64,000 nucleotides of DNA, taken from Bemisia tabaci. Its lineage: Eukaryota > Arthropoda > Insecta > Hemiptera > Aleyrodidae. Under the pieces are notes generated by a model. It was given only the letters and a program-made list of their open reading frames with translations, had not been told where the DNA came from and searched no databases. Position numbers and translations under genes: made by a program. Positions 21,548 to 33,920 of this stretch are shown here, piece after piece. The stretch is from contig NC_092797.1 of assembly GCF_918797505.1 (NCBI RefSeq), positions 13,591,372 through 13,655,371 on the forward strand, written 5' to 3'. The first letter of the stretch is position 1; the number at the start of each line of letters is the position of its first letter.

Positions 21548-22654
21548 GGGCCGCGGCAAGCAGAAGGGAACAGAGCCACATCAGCTATTATCGAATTTAA
21601 TCGGGCAATTTGATTTTTACATGAGAACAGTCGTGCAGATTTTTGTGCCAATTCCAGTAAAGAGCTTGATGCAAAAACGGCTTTTTTCGCCCCCCCTCTG
21701 GAATTTCTTCAGACTTTGTCTATTGATTACTCATACTTGAGCGCTTCTTTTTCCAAATTTTCAGACCTCCAAAAAATTTTGGGGAGGAGCTAGGGGGGGC
21801 GAAAGTCAAAACCTGTAAACCTCGATATCTCTCGAACGAAGAAAGATATCGAGGTCTGGTTTAGACGAAAAATCGTCTAAAATTGCATACTTTAAGATTC
21901 TAAAGGTCAAAATCCCGATATCACATTTTTAAGTCAACATATGTGCTTTTTCCAGTTTTTGGGTCTGAAAAATTTCTTTTCAACGAAAATTTTACAAAGA
22001 TCTCAATTTTTTATTTGAACCAAAACCAGTTTTTTAAATTGTTCGTCTTTTTCCGCATCCAACAAGTGGTCCATTAAGCTGGGGAACCAAACGGTTCCGG
22101 AGTTATGATCGGTTGAAGTTTCCGCTCAACGCGCGCCGACCGATTTTCGCGCGCAAAAAAGTCGGATTTCACTGTTATTAAATCAGATTGGATGTTCAAA
22201 CTGAGCAAAATGCATTATTAGGGACTCTTGAGGGTCGCTGAGTTCAGAAATCACAGATACTTCCAAAAAATTCACGTTTTTAAAATTACAGCTCCGTACA
22301 GGACCACTGAGCGGCCGGTCGGCGCTCAGTGGGCCTCTAAAATAGCGCTACGGAGCTGTAATTTTAAAAACGTGAATTTTTTCCAAAAAAAATTTTTTGG
22401 AGGACTGAAAATTTGGGAAAAGAAGCGCTCAAGTATGAGTAATCAATAGACAAAGTCTGAAGAAATTCCAGAGGGGGGGGGGCGAAAAAAGCCGTTTTTG
22501 CATCAAGCTCTTTTCTGCATACTACAATGCAAATTCTTTAAAATTTTCCAAGGAATCCGCAAAAACGTACTCTTATAGATAATTAAATTTTTCAATTAGA
22601 TTTGGCAATGACTATTGTGGCTTGGTTCCTTTCTGCAAATTGTAAGCGCGGTCC
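21548..22654. mobile_element. GGACCGC-ended MITE, copy 2, split by an insertion
   Basis: The left part (21548-21658) has GGGCCGCGGC, AGCCACATCAGCTATT and the GGGCAATTTGATTTTTACA arm. The right part (22514-22654) has the complementary arm with GGCAATGAC, TTGGTTCCTTTCTGC and GCGCGGTCC. An 855-bp element sits between them. Confidence 0.75.
21659..22513. mobile_element. 855-bp element with ~130-bp inverted ends
   Basis: AAAGAGCTTGATGCAAAAAC starts the left arm, and its near-perfect complement ends the right arm. Arms run to about 21790 and from about 22382, including TCTATTGATTACTCATACTT. The interior has a further palindrome at 22262-22389, with CACGTTTTTAAAATTACAGC on both sides of a CGGCCG centre. 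A short hairpin around CTCGATATCTC lies near 21820. No transposase frame is seen. The lower arm divergence than the host MITE suggests a later insertion. Confidence 0.75.
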
Positions 22655-23251
22655 AATTAATAAGCCGCCTCACTTAAAATCAATTATTAATAAAAATTTT
22701 ATATGGGATAGAGACGTTGTTGCCAAATTCCAAGAATCTCCACTAGGCTTGTAAGCGGTGAGGTTAGATAAGAGAAGAGTCATGTTATGCAGGAAGCTCG
22801 TGTGCCTCGAGAGCTTGACGCGGTAGAATTTATACACCGGCACGGTTTCGTAAATCAAACGTTGTGCATCGCTCCCCACCTGCAAACGCGAGTACTCTAC
22901 GGTTTAAGATCGGGGTCATGAAACTTTGAAGCATCATAAGGGCTCAAAGTCCCAAGTCGTGAGCGAACCGAACCCGGGCTGTGTTTGTAATTAGATCAAA
23001 GTTGGCCGGAGCCGGGGGGAAAAGGAGGGGGGCTAAGAGGTTTTCGGACGGAAAAATAGTTTATTCAAAAGGCAGCGCCCACTTGCCCGAGCATCATTAG
23101 TGTCATCGTGCCCTACTGGAAGACCATTTTAACTACTTCCGCTTGCTCAAACGAATTTGAAACAAGTCTTCATCTGATTTACTCGGGTCGAGAGAACCTC
23201 GCGGAAATTCCGGCTTCCGGATTGGCTTTTTATCGAGTTCATAAAGGCGCG
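22655..23251. other. Unclassified stretch
   Basis: Mixed composition with no recognised gene or repeat. Confidence 0.4.
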
Positions 23252-23492
23252 GCGCGCAGTGGATCGAGTCAATTAGAGAGGTCGGACATGAAATTTTAGA
23301 CTGAAACTGTGAATTTTGATGTTTATTTCGTCACATTTTAAATTTCAAGGGGTGCCTGTAGAAGAAAATTTCACAAGGAAACCAATGAAACCACTTTTAG
23401 AACATTAAAGTTTTGTATAAACGGAGTTATAAGCGTTTAAAGTTTCCAAATTTTGTCCGACCTCTCCTATTGACTCAATCCATTGTGCGGCG
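23252..23492. mobile_element. CAGTGGATCGAGTCAA-ended MITE, copy 1
   Basis: GCGCAGTGGATCGAGTCAAT faces ATTGACTCAATCCATTGTGC. Next to each end is a GAGGTCGGACA motif. The body includes ATTTCGTCACATTTTAAATT and GTTATAAGCGTTT. The same body is present at 38001-38214. Confidence 0.75.
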
Positions 23493-25310
23493 GCTCGCGA
23501 ACTGCAAGCAGCAGCTTTCCGGATCGAGTATAAATATTAAAGTTTCTTCGAGGAGCCATACACGCCCAGACAGAGAATATCTGAGAAGGTAAACACTGTT
23601 ATCTTTCCGAAGTTTAAAACTTATTTTCAGGTGTCAACGATAATTTTAAGCTAATGATGACTGATGAGCAACGCGTGGTATGGCACACCTTACAACCGGG
23701 AAGTTCGACCTCAGCATTGAAGGGCGATGCGTTTGGAGACTAAACCACCGAACCCTTCTTATTACGAAACTTATCTGTTTCGGTGGAGTACATGTTTTAG
23801 AAGTTTCAAAAAAGTGTCAAAAATTGTCAGTGGTGAATGATATAGAGTTAAATTCGTTTGGTCAAAAATATCAAAGTGACATGAAAAAGAATTTGATCCG
23901 ATAAAAAGTTTTTATGTCGAATATTAAGAAAAACTTTGACAATCAAAGGAATGGCAGGTGGCGTCATCCACCACGATAATGCACATTGACATGTGCATCA
24001 CCTTGACTTTACTACAGTGATACGAAAATTTGTTTTAAAAAAAATAAATAAATAAAAACTCTTAGCTGGCACAAGGCATTCGTTGAAAAGATTGTCGCTG
24101 GTAAAACTTAGGAGATATAGATACTGCTTATTATTAAGGGATCTTATAATAAACATACTGCTCGGTGGCTTTGCATTAATTTCAAAGTATTTACATCATA
24201 ATTGTAATTCAGATGTTCTAATAGGGTTTGCGTATCCGTACAAATTGTATTGGTGCAGTGAATATATGTATGATGTTCCACACGAACCATCAACTGGTAA
24301 TCATAGTGCGTAATTGATTTTTACCGTTGAAAAGTTAAGACACCACGCAATATTTCAACAGCAACCCTAAATCAACACACAAATGTACCCTAAAAGAGCT
24401 TGAGAGCTGTTTTCTTGTTTTACTCTGCATGGGTGCGCCATTAACTCAGAGTGAAATTCACTCACAATATTTTAATAACAAAAGGGGAAGGAAGCGGGTA
24501 AGCAGCTCTCAAAGCTTCCACACAATCATTTTCTCTTCCATAACAACAATTTTAATGAACAAAGGAGAAAATTCTGGTTGAGTCCCGAACAGACGCGAAT
24601 TAAAAGAGTGAAATCAATTGAAAAGAAATTAAATTAAGTGGGGAAAAATCTTGAGGAGGAACAAAAATATTTTAGGCGTGAAAGAGGCGAAACTTGACTG
24701 TGCCGTGATAGAGATTACTTTTTAATTATTTGAAGGCCGGCCGTGAAATTAATTGAGGGGAAACTTTCACTCCTTAAACGGCCATGAGAATGAATCTTAC
24801 TATTCTCGAGGACGTTCTTATAACAAACTTTGGGGGAAATGAGATTTTTTTTCTCTCCCGTAACTTATGAGCTGAAATTAAAGAGGCGAACAATCTAAGA
24901 AAAAAATAAGAAATAAAAAACTTCCAAGGATTAAGCTTTTCAAACGAGCGGGGATGCACAAAGTGGAGACTAATTTTTCTCGACCAGGTTCATTCTCGTT
25001 GGATTAATTAATTCATGGTACAAAACAGATGCACAGAATTAAGACTAAATAAAATCACGATGTAAACCGTCTACCCACAATTTTATTGTACTCCTAACTT
25101 ATTGTTAACTTTAATTTAAGTTTTGAATGGATCGGCAGAAAAGGTCTGCATTTAGAAATTTCTTTGTCTCGTTACTCTTCAAAACAACAAATATTGAAAT
25201 GAAGAAGAATGGACCAGAAAACATGCGGGAAGTTTGAAAATAAACTTTCAAAGATTGAAAATAATCTTCGTAAGAAACAGGGCGGTTCGTTCATTCACTT
25301 ACAGTGAGCA
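23493..25310. other. Unclassified stretch
   Basis: No gene was recognised. The block 24540-24960 has many AATTAA and GAGG(C/A)GAAA motifs and few repeats, and could be conserved non-coding DNA. Confidence 0.35.
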
Positions 25311-25378
25311 CTTTTTTCGATTCTTATTCCTACCCACTGTCAGACTTTTTTCGATTCTTATTCCTACCCACTGTCAGC
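25311..25378 (+). repeat. 34-bp tandem duplication
   Basis: CTTTTTTCGATTCTTATTCC followed by TACCCACTGTCAGA occurs twice in a row without change (25311 and 25345). Confidence 0.85.
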
Positions 25379-25931
25379 TAGTTGCAATGCACTCTAAAAT
25401 TTGACAAGTTGACCGTCGACAGTTTTCTTAGTGTGTATAAAATATTTTAAGCGGGCTTAATATGAAAATCCTGCAGATCTGACCTAGCATAGTCAAGTGC
25501 ATTAATTGCTAAGCATTAAGCTGCCTGAAGAGGTCATTGTTTTGAATTGCTCCATTAGCGGATGGCGCTACGTCAGCATATACGTAGCTAAAATTTCGTC
25601 CGATTGCTTTAAAGAGCATCCAAGTTTTCCATAATCCAGATTTCCTTCCGTAAGATAGGCGATATTTACGGAGGAAGCTATCAAAAAAGCTTCATGCAGT
25701 CTAGTATCGTTGAAGTGGACTAAATATATGATTATTAGCGACTAAAAAGGGCACGGCGGGTGAGAAAGCTTGTTGCCAGCTGATTAGGGTAATTTGTTCG
25801 GAGCCCGTGCATCTGGGAGAAACTTTTTCATTTCTCACACAAAATAAGTTTATTCCGGGTTAAAATTACCTGCAAATTTGACTTGAGCCACCAATGGCAT
25901 TGATCTAGGTGGAAACGATGGATCTCTGATA

Positions 25932-26161
25932 CACTGGAAAAAAAACCACATTGGATCTAGAGTCCAGACTCTTGAAAACATTGACAAGAATTCTCCTCTT
26001 GATTCAGTCAGATTTTTGCTTAAATCAAAAGGAAATCCGCTCAAATTAAGAGGCTTGGTTCTTGATTCAGCAAAAATTCAATCGAATCAAGAGTATTTTT
26101 TCTTGTCGATGTTTTTTAAGAGTCTGGACTCTATAGATCCAATGTGTTTTTTTTCCCAGTG
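25932..26161 (-). mobile_element. CACTGG foldback MITE, copy A
   Basis: CACTGG plus an A run at the left meets a T run plus CCCAGTG at the right. The arms pair over about 95 bp each (ATTGGATCTAGAGTCCAGAC, then TACTCTTGATTCAATC-type stem) around an asymmetric centre with AGGCTTGGTTCTTGA. TA lies on both flanks. Orientation is set by the centre, opposite to the copies at 40432, 50833 and 52171. Confidence 0.9.
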
Positions 26162-26252
26162 TATTGTTTTACATTTGACATTTATATTTGACCAACATTC
26201 AGCCGCACTTTGTACCTATTGATCATTGAAAACGTTTGGTAGTTTACCTATG

Positions 26253-26456
26253 GCCCTAGACCTTCATCCGAGCCTAAAACTCTAGACAGCTGAGTGCGCA
26301 TTATAACTCTCCTGCACTGACGATATAATACACGTATGGGCACGGCACGTATTACCTAGTTACCCTAGACCTTCATCCGAGCCTAGAACTCTAGACAGCT
26401 GAGTGCGCATTATAACTCTCCTGCACTGACAATATAATTCACGTATGGGCATACTT
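26253..26456 (+). repeat. 110-bp tandem duplication
   Basis: CCCTAGACCTTCATCCGAGC starts at 26253 and 26363. The units share CTCTAGACAGCTGAGTGCGC and TATAACTCTCCTGCACTGAC with very few changes. Confidence 0.88.
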
Positions 26457-26514
26457 TTCTCGGGTGTGTATTTTTGGAAATCCGCGAAATCCAAAGAACA
26501 TTTCTACTGAAGTA

Positions 26515-26875
26515 GGTACCTGTATAGCGACAGTATTAATAGGCGTGAAACATCGAAAATCCATCGGGCCTTCACCGATGCCTCCGCAAATAGAGTTAGG
26601 GCCCAAATGAGCAACCAATCTAAATTCAGATTATCCCGAACGATTTATTAATACAGTTGGTAGTGCGACCCGTCATTTGTAAACACATATTTGACTTAGT
26701 TTCTGTAAAAATGTACTCATTTTTTCGGAAGAGCGACCATTTAAGAACATTTTTGGCCATCTTGGTTTGATATTGGAATCTGAAGATTGGCAATGAAATT
26801 TTGTGTGGTAGAAGGTCGGCTACTCTTTTGGGCCTTAGCCGTAAGCCCTCCATGAAATGACCTGTCAGTAATCTC
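26515..26875 (+). mobile_element. GGTACCTGTATAGCGA-ended repeat, copy 1
   Basis: This aligns along nearly its whole length with the reverse strand of 54489-54866. Shared blocks include GGCCTTCACCGATGCCTCCG, ATTTGACTTAGTTT and TAAGCCCTCCATGAA. The right tip after CTGTCAG is lost or diverged. No coding frame is shared. Confidence 0.75.
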
Positions 26876-29800
26876 GCAATTCAAGTGCTCAAATTTCTAC
26901 GTGGGACAGTTTTTTTTAGTATTCAAAGTTTAAATTGCTGCCCTACTCGGCAAATTAAAAAGATTCTCTGCCAGGTTTGTAGGTTACCCATCAAGTAAAA
27001 TGCACATTTAATTTTGAAAAGGATACTAGGGGATTGCTACGATAAAAAACACTGTTTTAAGGGATCAGTGCGAATTAACGATGATGAGTCTGAGTAATAA
27101 AGAATCAATTGCGCTTCCACCGCACGACATCCAACCTGCAAAGCTTGATGGAATCTTCAGTTTACGTTTATGATCTCGCGAGCGTTGTAAACATTTTATA
27201 GTCCTCTGAAAGCATTCAGAAAGAAAGTGCGGGCGACCTCTCTCTCAGAAGACTCGTATTATTTCAGACCCTGATGCATTTCAAAAAAACTGCTCCTCCC
27301 TATGAAAAATTTCTAGTTGGTCCTTTGAAAATCATTTTACGACCGTCATCTTATAAACTCACGGCCGGAATTTTGTAAATAGCCTGGTTATCCTGACCTC
27401 TCATGGTGAACATCGTATAAACGTTTAGACGATGCCTAATTTTCTCTGATAATGTACGAGTTTTTTTGAAACTTGTGATTTTTTTATTCGAATCACTGTG
27501 AGAGTGTTTTACGTGCAATATGGTAAGGTACTTATTTACAAAAAGCTACCCTCTTTTATAAGAGGATAAATGATTAATCAGGTGAAATTTTGCAACCTTA
27601 GAATGCTAACATTCCGTTCTCTTTTAGCACCACATGAACGATCAGCCCTTATTCTGAAAGAACTCTGTTTCATGAAAGAAGCACATATTTGGTATTTTTA
27701 TACTAACTCAAGAGGAGGATAGCGTAAGAGACAAAATATCTGAGAGGTCGTGCGGTGGCTACCCGAGCGTTGCAAACGGTCGAACTGCAAGTTTCTCTCG
27801 GGCATTTAATATTTTCTTATCGACAACAACACTCGTTTTCCTTTAATGATAACTGCGTTGAGCGTCGCACCGAGCAGTTTGTTGGCGAGAGGGGTCACGA
27901 TATCGAAGATGAGTGCTGGCTATTCCCGAGTGATGGTCATACTTGATTCAAGCTCAAACTGGTCTTGGACGAGAATGGATTTTAAAAAGAAATTCTGAGT
28001 AACATGAAATAATCAATACTAAAATGAATACTATAATCAATACTTGAGAATCAATCTGACCAGAGGCTGAATTATTTTTGCCGACTACGTAGAAAATTAA
28101 TTATAATTCAAATCAAAATCAAAGTTTTTGCAAATCGATTAGTTTCCTTATCATTGCAATATTTATTGTTTCATCAATTGAGAGGTCGAAAACGTCCCAT
28201 TTCGGAAAATGAAATTTTTAGGAGCCGATAAAAACTATACGTATCAGACAGAAAAGGAATGTTCCTGAGCAAAATATGAACATCGTAAAAACCTGAGTTG
28301 GGTCGTTTTCAAACTGGAGATTCAATTTCTTCCTAGTTTGAATTTTTTCCGTGTTATAATTTTACAGTATATTTTTACCGATTTTTTGACAAGTTGAGTG
28401 ATAGTGTATTGCTGAATTTCTGTACTAACCTGTAAAGCTTGTACTGAGAAAGCTCCCTCTCGCAAGGTAGAAAAAAAACAGTTTGATAAGAATTGAGACA
28501 TTTTATGTAAAAATGAGATACGTATAACAGATGCAGTGCTGCTCAAACTTCGCAACTTTGTACATAATTTACAGCGATCAAAAGACTTGGAGATGCTAAT
28601 AATTTGATGGAAAAATGAGTACATACTACATTAAACTGGTACATTTTCGGGGTAAAAATTATAAAATGACTTTCATTTGCAAATTAAGCACAAAGTCACA
28701 CAATTTGAGCAGCATTGAAAAGCTTATAAATATGTCGCTTCTATGAAGAGTTCGACTCGATCTCAATTGAGTTATTGTGGGTTATTTCTTGTTTCATTTA
28801 AGAGAGCTGAGCACTTTCAGCTAAAAGCCGGTGCCTTTTTCGACAAAAGCTCAAAGCACGAACGGTTATTATTTTTATCTTCAGGATACAGTATTAGGTT
28901 TTTTCGTGATAAACTCAGAACACCCTGTAATTTAACTGTTCACAATCACGAGTGTTCGGAAAAATAAATAAATCGTGATGAAATTGATAAAGCGATATTC
29001 TCAAAATTGTCGGCCGAAAGTCAACTTTGACGTCCTTATCAAGGAATTGAAATCCAAGTTTTAAGCCCCACGCAGGCTAAAAACGCACACTCCACCCCCA
29101 AATCTGTTCCGAACCCTCGCCCCTCTCAGAGGCGTAGCAATTGACTCCCTCCCTCAGAAAAGTTGACGGAAAATGCTCGCTTTCGATTGTTAAAAAATAC
29201 GAGATAGAAGATAAAAAGGTAGCGTTGGGGGTAAAAGTTCGACCTAAATTGGTCTCGTGTACAGTTTTAAGTCACCGGAAAGTTTTCTAAAGTTGAAAGC
29301 ACGCTATTAGAATGTCGATGTGCGGTGTATATTGATGTTCGGTCGGGGGTCTTTGAAGCGGAGACTGAGGAACACCTATCTCAATCCTCGATAGGCACGC
29401 ACGTGTTTCGGTGCCACGAAATTGAACGATGAAGACATTATGTATACTTCCCATTCGAAAAGGCACAGGTGTTTTAATTTCGACCGAGGTCGTTCCCGCG
29501 ACAGGAGATAACGAAGATCATAAATAACGCCGAATTTTCACGATAATGTTTGGCCCACTGGGTGGATTAATTTGAGGGAAGATAGAAAAATTCTCGTAAA
29601 AAAAAAATCTTCGGAGGACGGAGGGTCTAAATGAAATTCTCAAATTTGAACTGGATCATGTTTGGACGAATTTGACCAAAATTAACATCATGCATTTTAA
29701 GTAGTCTTATTTTTTTATCCTCAAAAGTTCCAGAGGTAAGTCTTTATGGCAAATCAACGCACCATTTCAAGTACTACTTGAGCCACCAGAACGTTGCCTC

Positions 29801-30344
29801 TGACCCCCGTTGAATAGTTCATAGGCAAACTCTATTGTTCTATTTAATGCTGCAAAGGGGACATTAACATTATATTTTTATTTTTGGCATTGAGAAAAGT
29901 GAAAATGCGAAATGTTAAAATGACCTCAGGACAGACGGTAGAGAACAATTGCGAAATATCCAGGTCTTTCGAGGATATTTCTTTTATTTATTTATTTTTT
30001 TTTGTTTACTAAAATAATGAACCCATTAAATTTTTTGTGAATTTGTTTTATAGTCTCCGTCGCAAATCAAGTTTGTCCATGAAAATGTATGGAAAAATGT
30101 AGAATTCCATGATTATGATTTCTTCACAGAACTCTAAAATTATTCTGGTGCTTGATTTGACACGAGTGGATTTTTGTCCCTTTTTCCGTGAGGGGTTATT
30201 TGAAATTATTCATAACCACGTTTTTTTTTTGTTTTTTTGTTTTTTTTGTTTTTTTTTTTCAGTAATGCATCAAATCATACTCCATAATAAGAAATCATAA
30301 GATTAACGCGTAATGTGTAAGGCCTTAGGTGAGGTGCGAAGTGC
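26876..30344. other. Long unclassified stretch
   Basis: About 3.4 kb have no recognised gene, inverted repeat or copy elsewhere in the window, which makes this the longest repeat-poor interval. A T-rich simple run lies at 30222-30260. If a host intron or regulatory region exists here, this is a likely place. Confidence 0.4.
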
Positions 30345-30375
30345 TACCGCGTAGCGGTAAGGGGGCGTAGCCCCC
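30345..30375. repeat. Two adjacent hairpins with identical GTA loops
   Basis: TACCGCGTAGCGGTA (30345-30359) is followed one base later by GGGGGCGTAGCCCCC (30361-30375) and then CTAATG. GC-rich hairpins just ahead of a CTRR tip resemble Helitron 3' ends, though Helitrons usually leave several bases between hairpin and tip. No matching 5' TC end was located. Confidence 0.5.
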
Positions 30376-30949
30376 TAATGCAAGAATATCCAATATGCCC
30401 ACCGTATCCTATGCGACATTCTGACGAGGCATTGAGTAATGCGATGCTAAATGTCCTGCTCTCTCGAGTAGTCCATTAGCAGCGTCATAAAACTTTACAA
30501 TTTTAGCACTTGATTCGTCCCTTTTGAAGATGCACGGCGCGGGAGTGTTTCCGGGCGCAATATTGGCAACACATGGCCGTTCCCGAAGTTAAAGCAAACG
30601 CGGAGTTTCAAACTGCACAGCATTCAGAATGCGATTCCAGGCGGCTCATAATGGGGAGGAGAATTACACTTTCTATGCGAAAAAGCTTGAGTGAACAATT
30701 TCAATGAGAGTATCGGATAAGCCCACGCGGAAATAGTCCGAGAGCGGAACCGGGAGCCCCATTCTCATTTAGCAGGATATTCCTGTATTTTTAACTGGTT
30801 CCCGAGCGCCCTTTAATGAGGTTCTATTTCGCGAGCTTTTATTTTGAATCTTCCGTGAGCCCCGCTTTAACTCGGATCTGTAAAATCCTGGCTGATTAAA
30901 AAGATGGGCTCCTCTATGAGCCGGCTATTTTCAAATCATGCGCGTTTCA
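30376..30949. other. Balanced-GC unclassified block
   Basis: This has fewer A/T runs than its surroundings and no inverted repeats. No frame of note was seen. Confidence 0.3.
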
Positions 30950-31032
30950 TCTATGAGGGGAAACGAACACTCCGGTTACACCAATCAAAATATTATGATT
31001 GATGTAAACGAAGTGTTTGTTTCCCCTCATAG
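30950..31032. repeat. 83-bp palindrome
   Basis: CTATGAGGGGAAACGAACAC faces GTGTTTGTTTCCCCTCATAG around an ATATTATGAT centre. It is a near-perfect hairpin. No second copy is seen in the window. Confidence 0.8.
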
Positions 31033-31602
31033 TTTGTTAGATTAAATTGTTAAATCTTGCAATCCTCAATTTTTAAAGAATGAACAGTCTTCATCAGTTA
31101 AGCATCTCTTAAGATTAGGTTAGATAAAGAAAGTAAAGTATATCTTAAAGTAAGGTCGGTAAATTTTTGCTGATCCATAATTTGAGATCATCAAAACACG
31201 AATCTGCGACTAGAGTTACTGACCTATTACCGCAATACTGCATGACCGTAATGACCCAATACCGCAATACCGCAGCCCTAGGAACGTCAGACGCCATACC
31301 TACGTCGTAAAATTACCTTAAGATACAAAAATTTTGGTTGACCTCTCAATTCGAGGCGAGTTAACCAAAGATAATCAAAATTCTGGTTCTTCGTACCGAA
31401 CTTTCTTTCTTAGTAAACCAACCGAAAGTTTGCACCGTATGCAGGGCACCGTATGCAATTACTCGGTCTTTCTCCCGCTATCGGAAGTTGTGAGCGACCC
31501 ATTTTGGAATTTCTTTTCTTCGGTGCTTTAGGCAGGTTGAGTAATTTATGATACCACCCCGGACACAACTGAGCTCCGAGGATGTTTTGAGCGTTGTTAA
31601 TA

Positions 31603-31724
31603 CGTCGCCCTCCTGACATAAAGGCGTAACTACACTCTGCAATGAACCCTGTCGTCCATACAACTCAATGCTTTTCCAGGCTCATCTCAATGTGAAGTTC
31701 CACCCTTACGTCAGCCAAGCGACG
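31603..31724. repeat. GACGTAAGGGC palindromic MITE, copy 2
   Basis: CGTCGCCCTCCTGACATAAA and CTTACGTCAGCCAAGCGACG form the ends. The inner CGTAACTACACTCTGCAATG and its partner CATCTCAATGTGAAGTTCCA pair imperfectly. TA precedes the left end and ATA follows the right. Confidence 0.65.
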
Positions 31725-32422
31725 AATACCGAGGGAAAACTTGCATGAGATTCATCTATTTTGTTTCAAAGAGCAAACTATTTGTTTTCCCTGAGTTGCC
31801 CGATGCAATGCGTTCAGATCGCTCAAGTTTCCGCAAACTTCTCCGCACCAGGCAATAGCGTTTTAAACTGAGCTCGGAATTGTTGAACACGTTAGGAATC
31901 CTCAATTTTCGCCGCGATCTCGCAAACTTTGACATTATTTTATTAAAATACCCTGGAAATGCTTCAGTTTTTAAGACATTTGGCAATTTCTTTCAAAGAC
32001 AAGGGTCCGAAGTCATTTTATCACCGGAACCCGGACCCTCCTCCCGGAAGACAAATTAGATGTGTAAAGAAGTCAATCTCTCAAAGTCGTTTAAAGTGGA
32101 GAGAAGTGCAATGGTTCTTTAACCCTCGGTCATTCGATTCCTCCCCAGAGTTAAAAATGACTGTAAAGGTTTCTCTAAAATTCAGAGATACCAACTTGTG
32201 AAAGCAGGTGGTAAAAAATAGTGCCGGGTTCTCACTATTTTGCGGGAAAAGAAGGCCAGAAAGTTCAAAAATGTTTAAGCTCTAATGAGGATAAGAACAA
32301 GTTTATTAGTATAGTATCAGTAGTCAGTACAGTCTCTTTGAATTATTTTCTTGTAAAAAAGCTAGAAACTCAAAGTTTAAGCACTGAGAGTGTTGCAAGT
32401 TGCAAGTGTGCAAGTTTAGAGA
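31725..32422. other. Unclassified stretch
   Basis: No gene or repeat family was recognised. Confidence 0.35.
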
Positions 32423-33278
32423 TTCGATTATATTGTGTGTCCCGTTTCTACGGATTTTATTAGATGTCCGTTAGAATTATTTTTTTTTTCTGATTTGGTG
32501 TTGAAAATACCCTGAGACAAGGACTTTTTTTTTAAAAAAAAAAAAACAACAACAACAACAACAACAACAACAAATGCGGTCCTTCATTGATTTTCTATTT
32601 AAGAACACAAAGAGGTTGATAATTTCACAACAACGCGACTCGAGAAACACCAGACGTCAAACGTCTACACATCAAAGATGCTTAACAGATACAACCGTTC
32701 ATTTTCGAAGATTGAATCGTCCGAATTTCTGATCCGCCCCACAAGCAAATCGGGAGCGAATTCCACGAAACTCTACTTAGGCCGAAAGAAAAGTCCACGG
32801 GTTGAATTTCCAAGAGAAATCGCTTTCTGGCTGCCCCCTGTCCCTGTCATAATGAGAGATTTGATTGTGTATCTCGTCTCAGCTAATTTTATTAAACGTC
32901 TGTTAAATTATATTTTTTTCTAATTCGGTGTTAAAAGCACCTTGAGGAGAAGAGATTTTTAAAAAAGAACAATGTATGCGTTTCTTCCTTGTTTTTCTGT
33001 TAAAAACACAGGGAGGTTGAGGATTTGAGGACTTTACAACAACGCGGCTAGAAAACACCAGACGTCAAACGTCTCACATCAAAGATGCCTAACAGATACA
33101 ACCGTTCATTTTCGAAGATTGAATCGTCCGAATTTCTAATCCGCGCCACAAGCAAATCGGGAGCGAATTCCACGAAACTCCACTTAGGCCGAAAGAAAAG
33201 TCCACGGGTTGAATTTCCAATAGAAATCGCTTTCCGGCTGCCCCTGTCCCTGTCATAATGAGAGATTTGATTGTGTAT
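32423..33278 (+). repeat. Tandem duplication, ~406-bp spacing
   Basis: Two copies meet near 32862. Anchors such as CCAGACGTCAAACGTCT, AACCGTTCATTTTCGAAGAT and CATAATGAGAGATTTGATTG recur 406-409 bp apart. The shared 81-residue-type frame is open in opposite directions and is not coding by any other sign. Copy 1 carries an ACA microsatellite at about 32546-32574 that copy 2 lacks, so the repeat expanded or was lost after duplication. Confidence 0.88.
32546..32574 (+). repeat. (ACA)n microsatellite
   Basis: About nine CAA units directly follow an A run, as in many A-tail-derived microsatellites. Confidence 0.9.
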
Positions 33279-33393
33279 TAGTCCCTGCGACAAACAATAA
33301 GCGCAGGGTCCTCGTGTTTAGTTTCCGATGTTGTGGTGTTCCTTTTGTTCGGCGCCCGCGATCAACCCGATTCCCGTCGCGACGTCTCGCGTA

Positions 33394-33522
33394 TATCGTC
33401 GTCCCTTTGACGTTAGGACGTATCTCAATATCCACGTGAGCCGTGTTTCGCATATGGATCCATGGTTTCTGGGGCTCATGTTGAGAGTGAGGTGCGCCCT
33501 TACGACGAAGGAGCGACGATAT
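33394..33522. repeat. GACGTAAGGGC palindromic MITE, copy 3
   Basis: ATATCGTCGTCCCTTTGACG faces CTTACGACGAAGGAGCGACG...ATAT. The inner arms are CTCAATATCCACGTGAGCC and GGCTCATGTTGAGAG. It sits immediately right of the 406-bp tandem duplication. Confidence 0.7.
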
Positions 33523-33690
33523 GACGTCTGTATTTGTTTTGTTAACACAATTTTCGTTCTCGCCATCCCGAGGCACAAATAATAAATGGAGTCAGGATTT
33601 TACGGAAGCGTCTGAGGAGAAATGCCACATGAGCATTCGAGCGTTGTCGAATTTGTTCGGGGATGATGTTTTTTGCGGAAAAATGCGATG

Positions 33691-33920
33691 CACTGGAGAA
33701 AAAAAACACATTGGATCTAGAGTCCAGACTCTTGAAAACACTGACAAGAAAAAATACTCTTGATTCAATCGGATGTTTGCTTGAATCAAAACGAAATCCG
33801 CTTAAATTAAGAGGCTTGGTTCTTGATTTAAGCTAGATTCTGATTGAATCAAGAGTACTATTTCGGGTCGATGTTTTTAAGAGTCTGGACTCTAGATCCA
33901 ATGTGGTTTTTTTTTCCAGT
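33691..33920 (-). mobile_element. CACTGG foldback MITE, copy B
   Basis: CACTGGAG plus an A run starts it, and a T run plus CCAGT ends it; the last base is changed. Orientation matches copy A. The 2-bp flanks do not match cleanly (TG versus TT or TA), so this is the weakest case for the duplication rule. Confidence 0.88.

Noticed and set aside
32423..33278. LTR pair of a retrovirus-like element
   Set aside because: The direct repeats are immediately adjacent with no internal region, so this is a tandem duplication.
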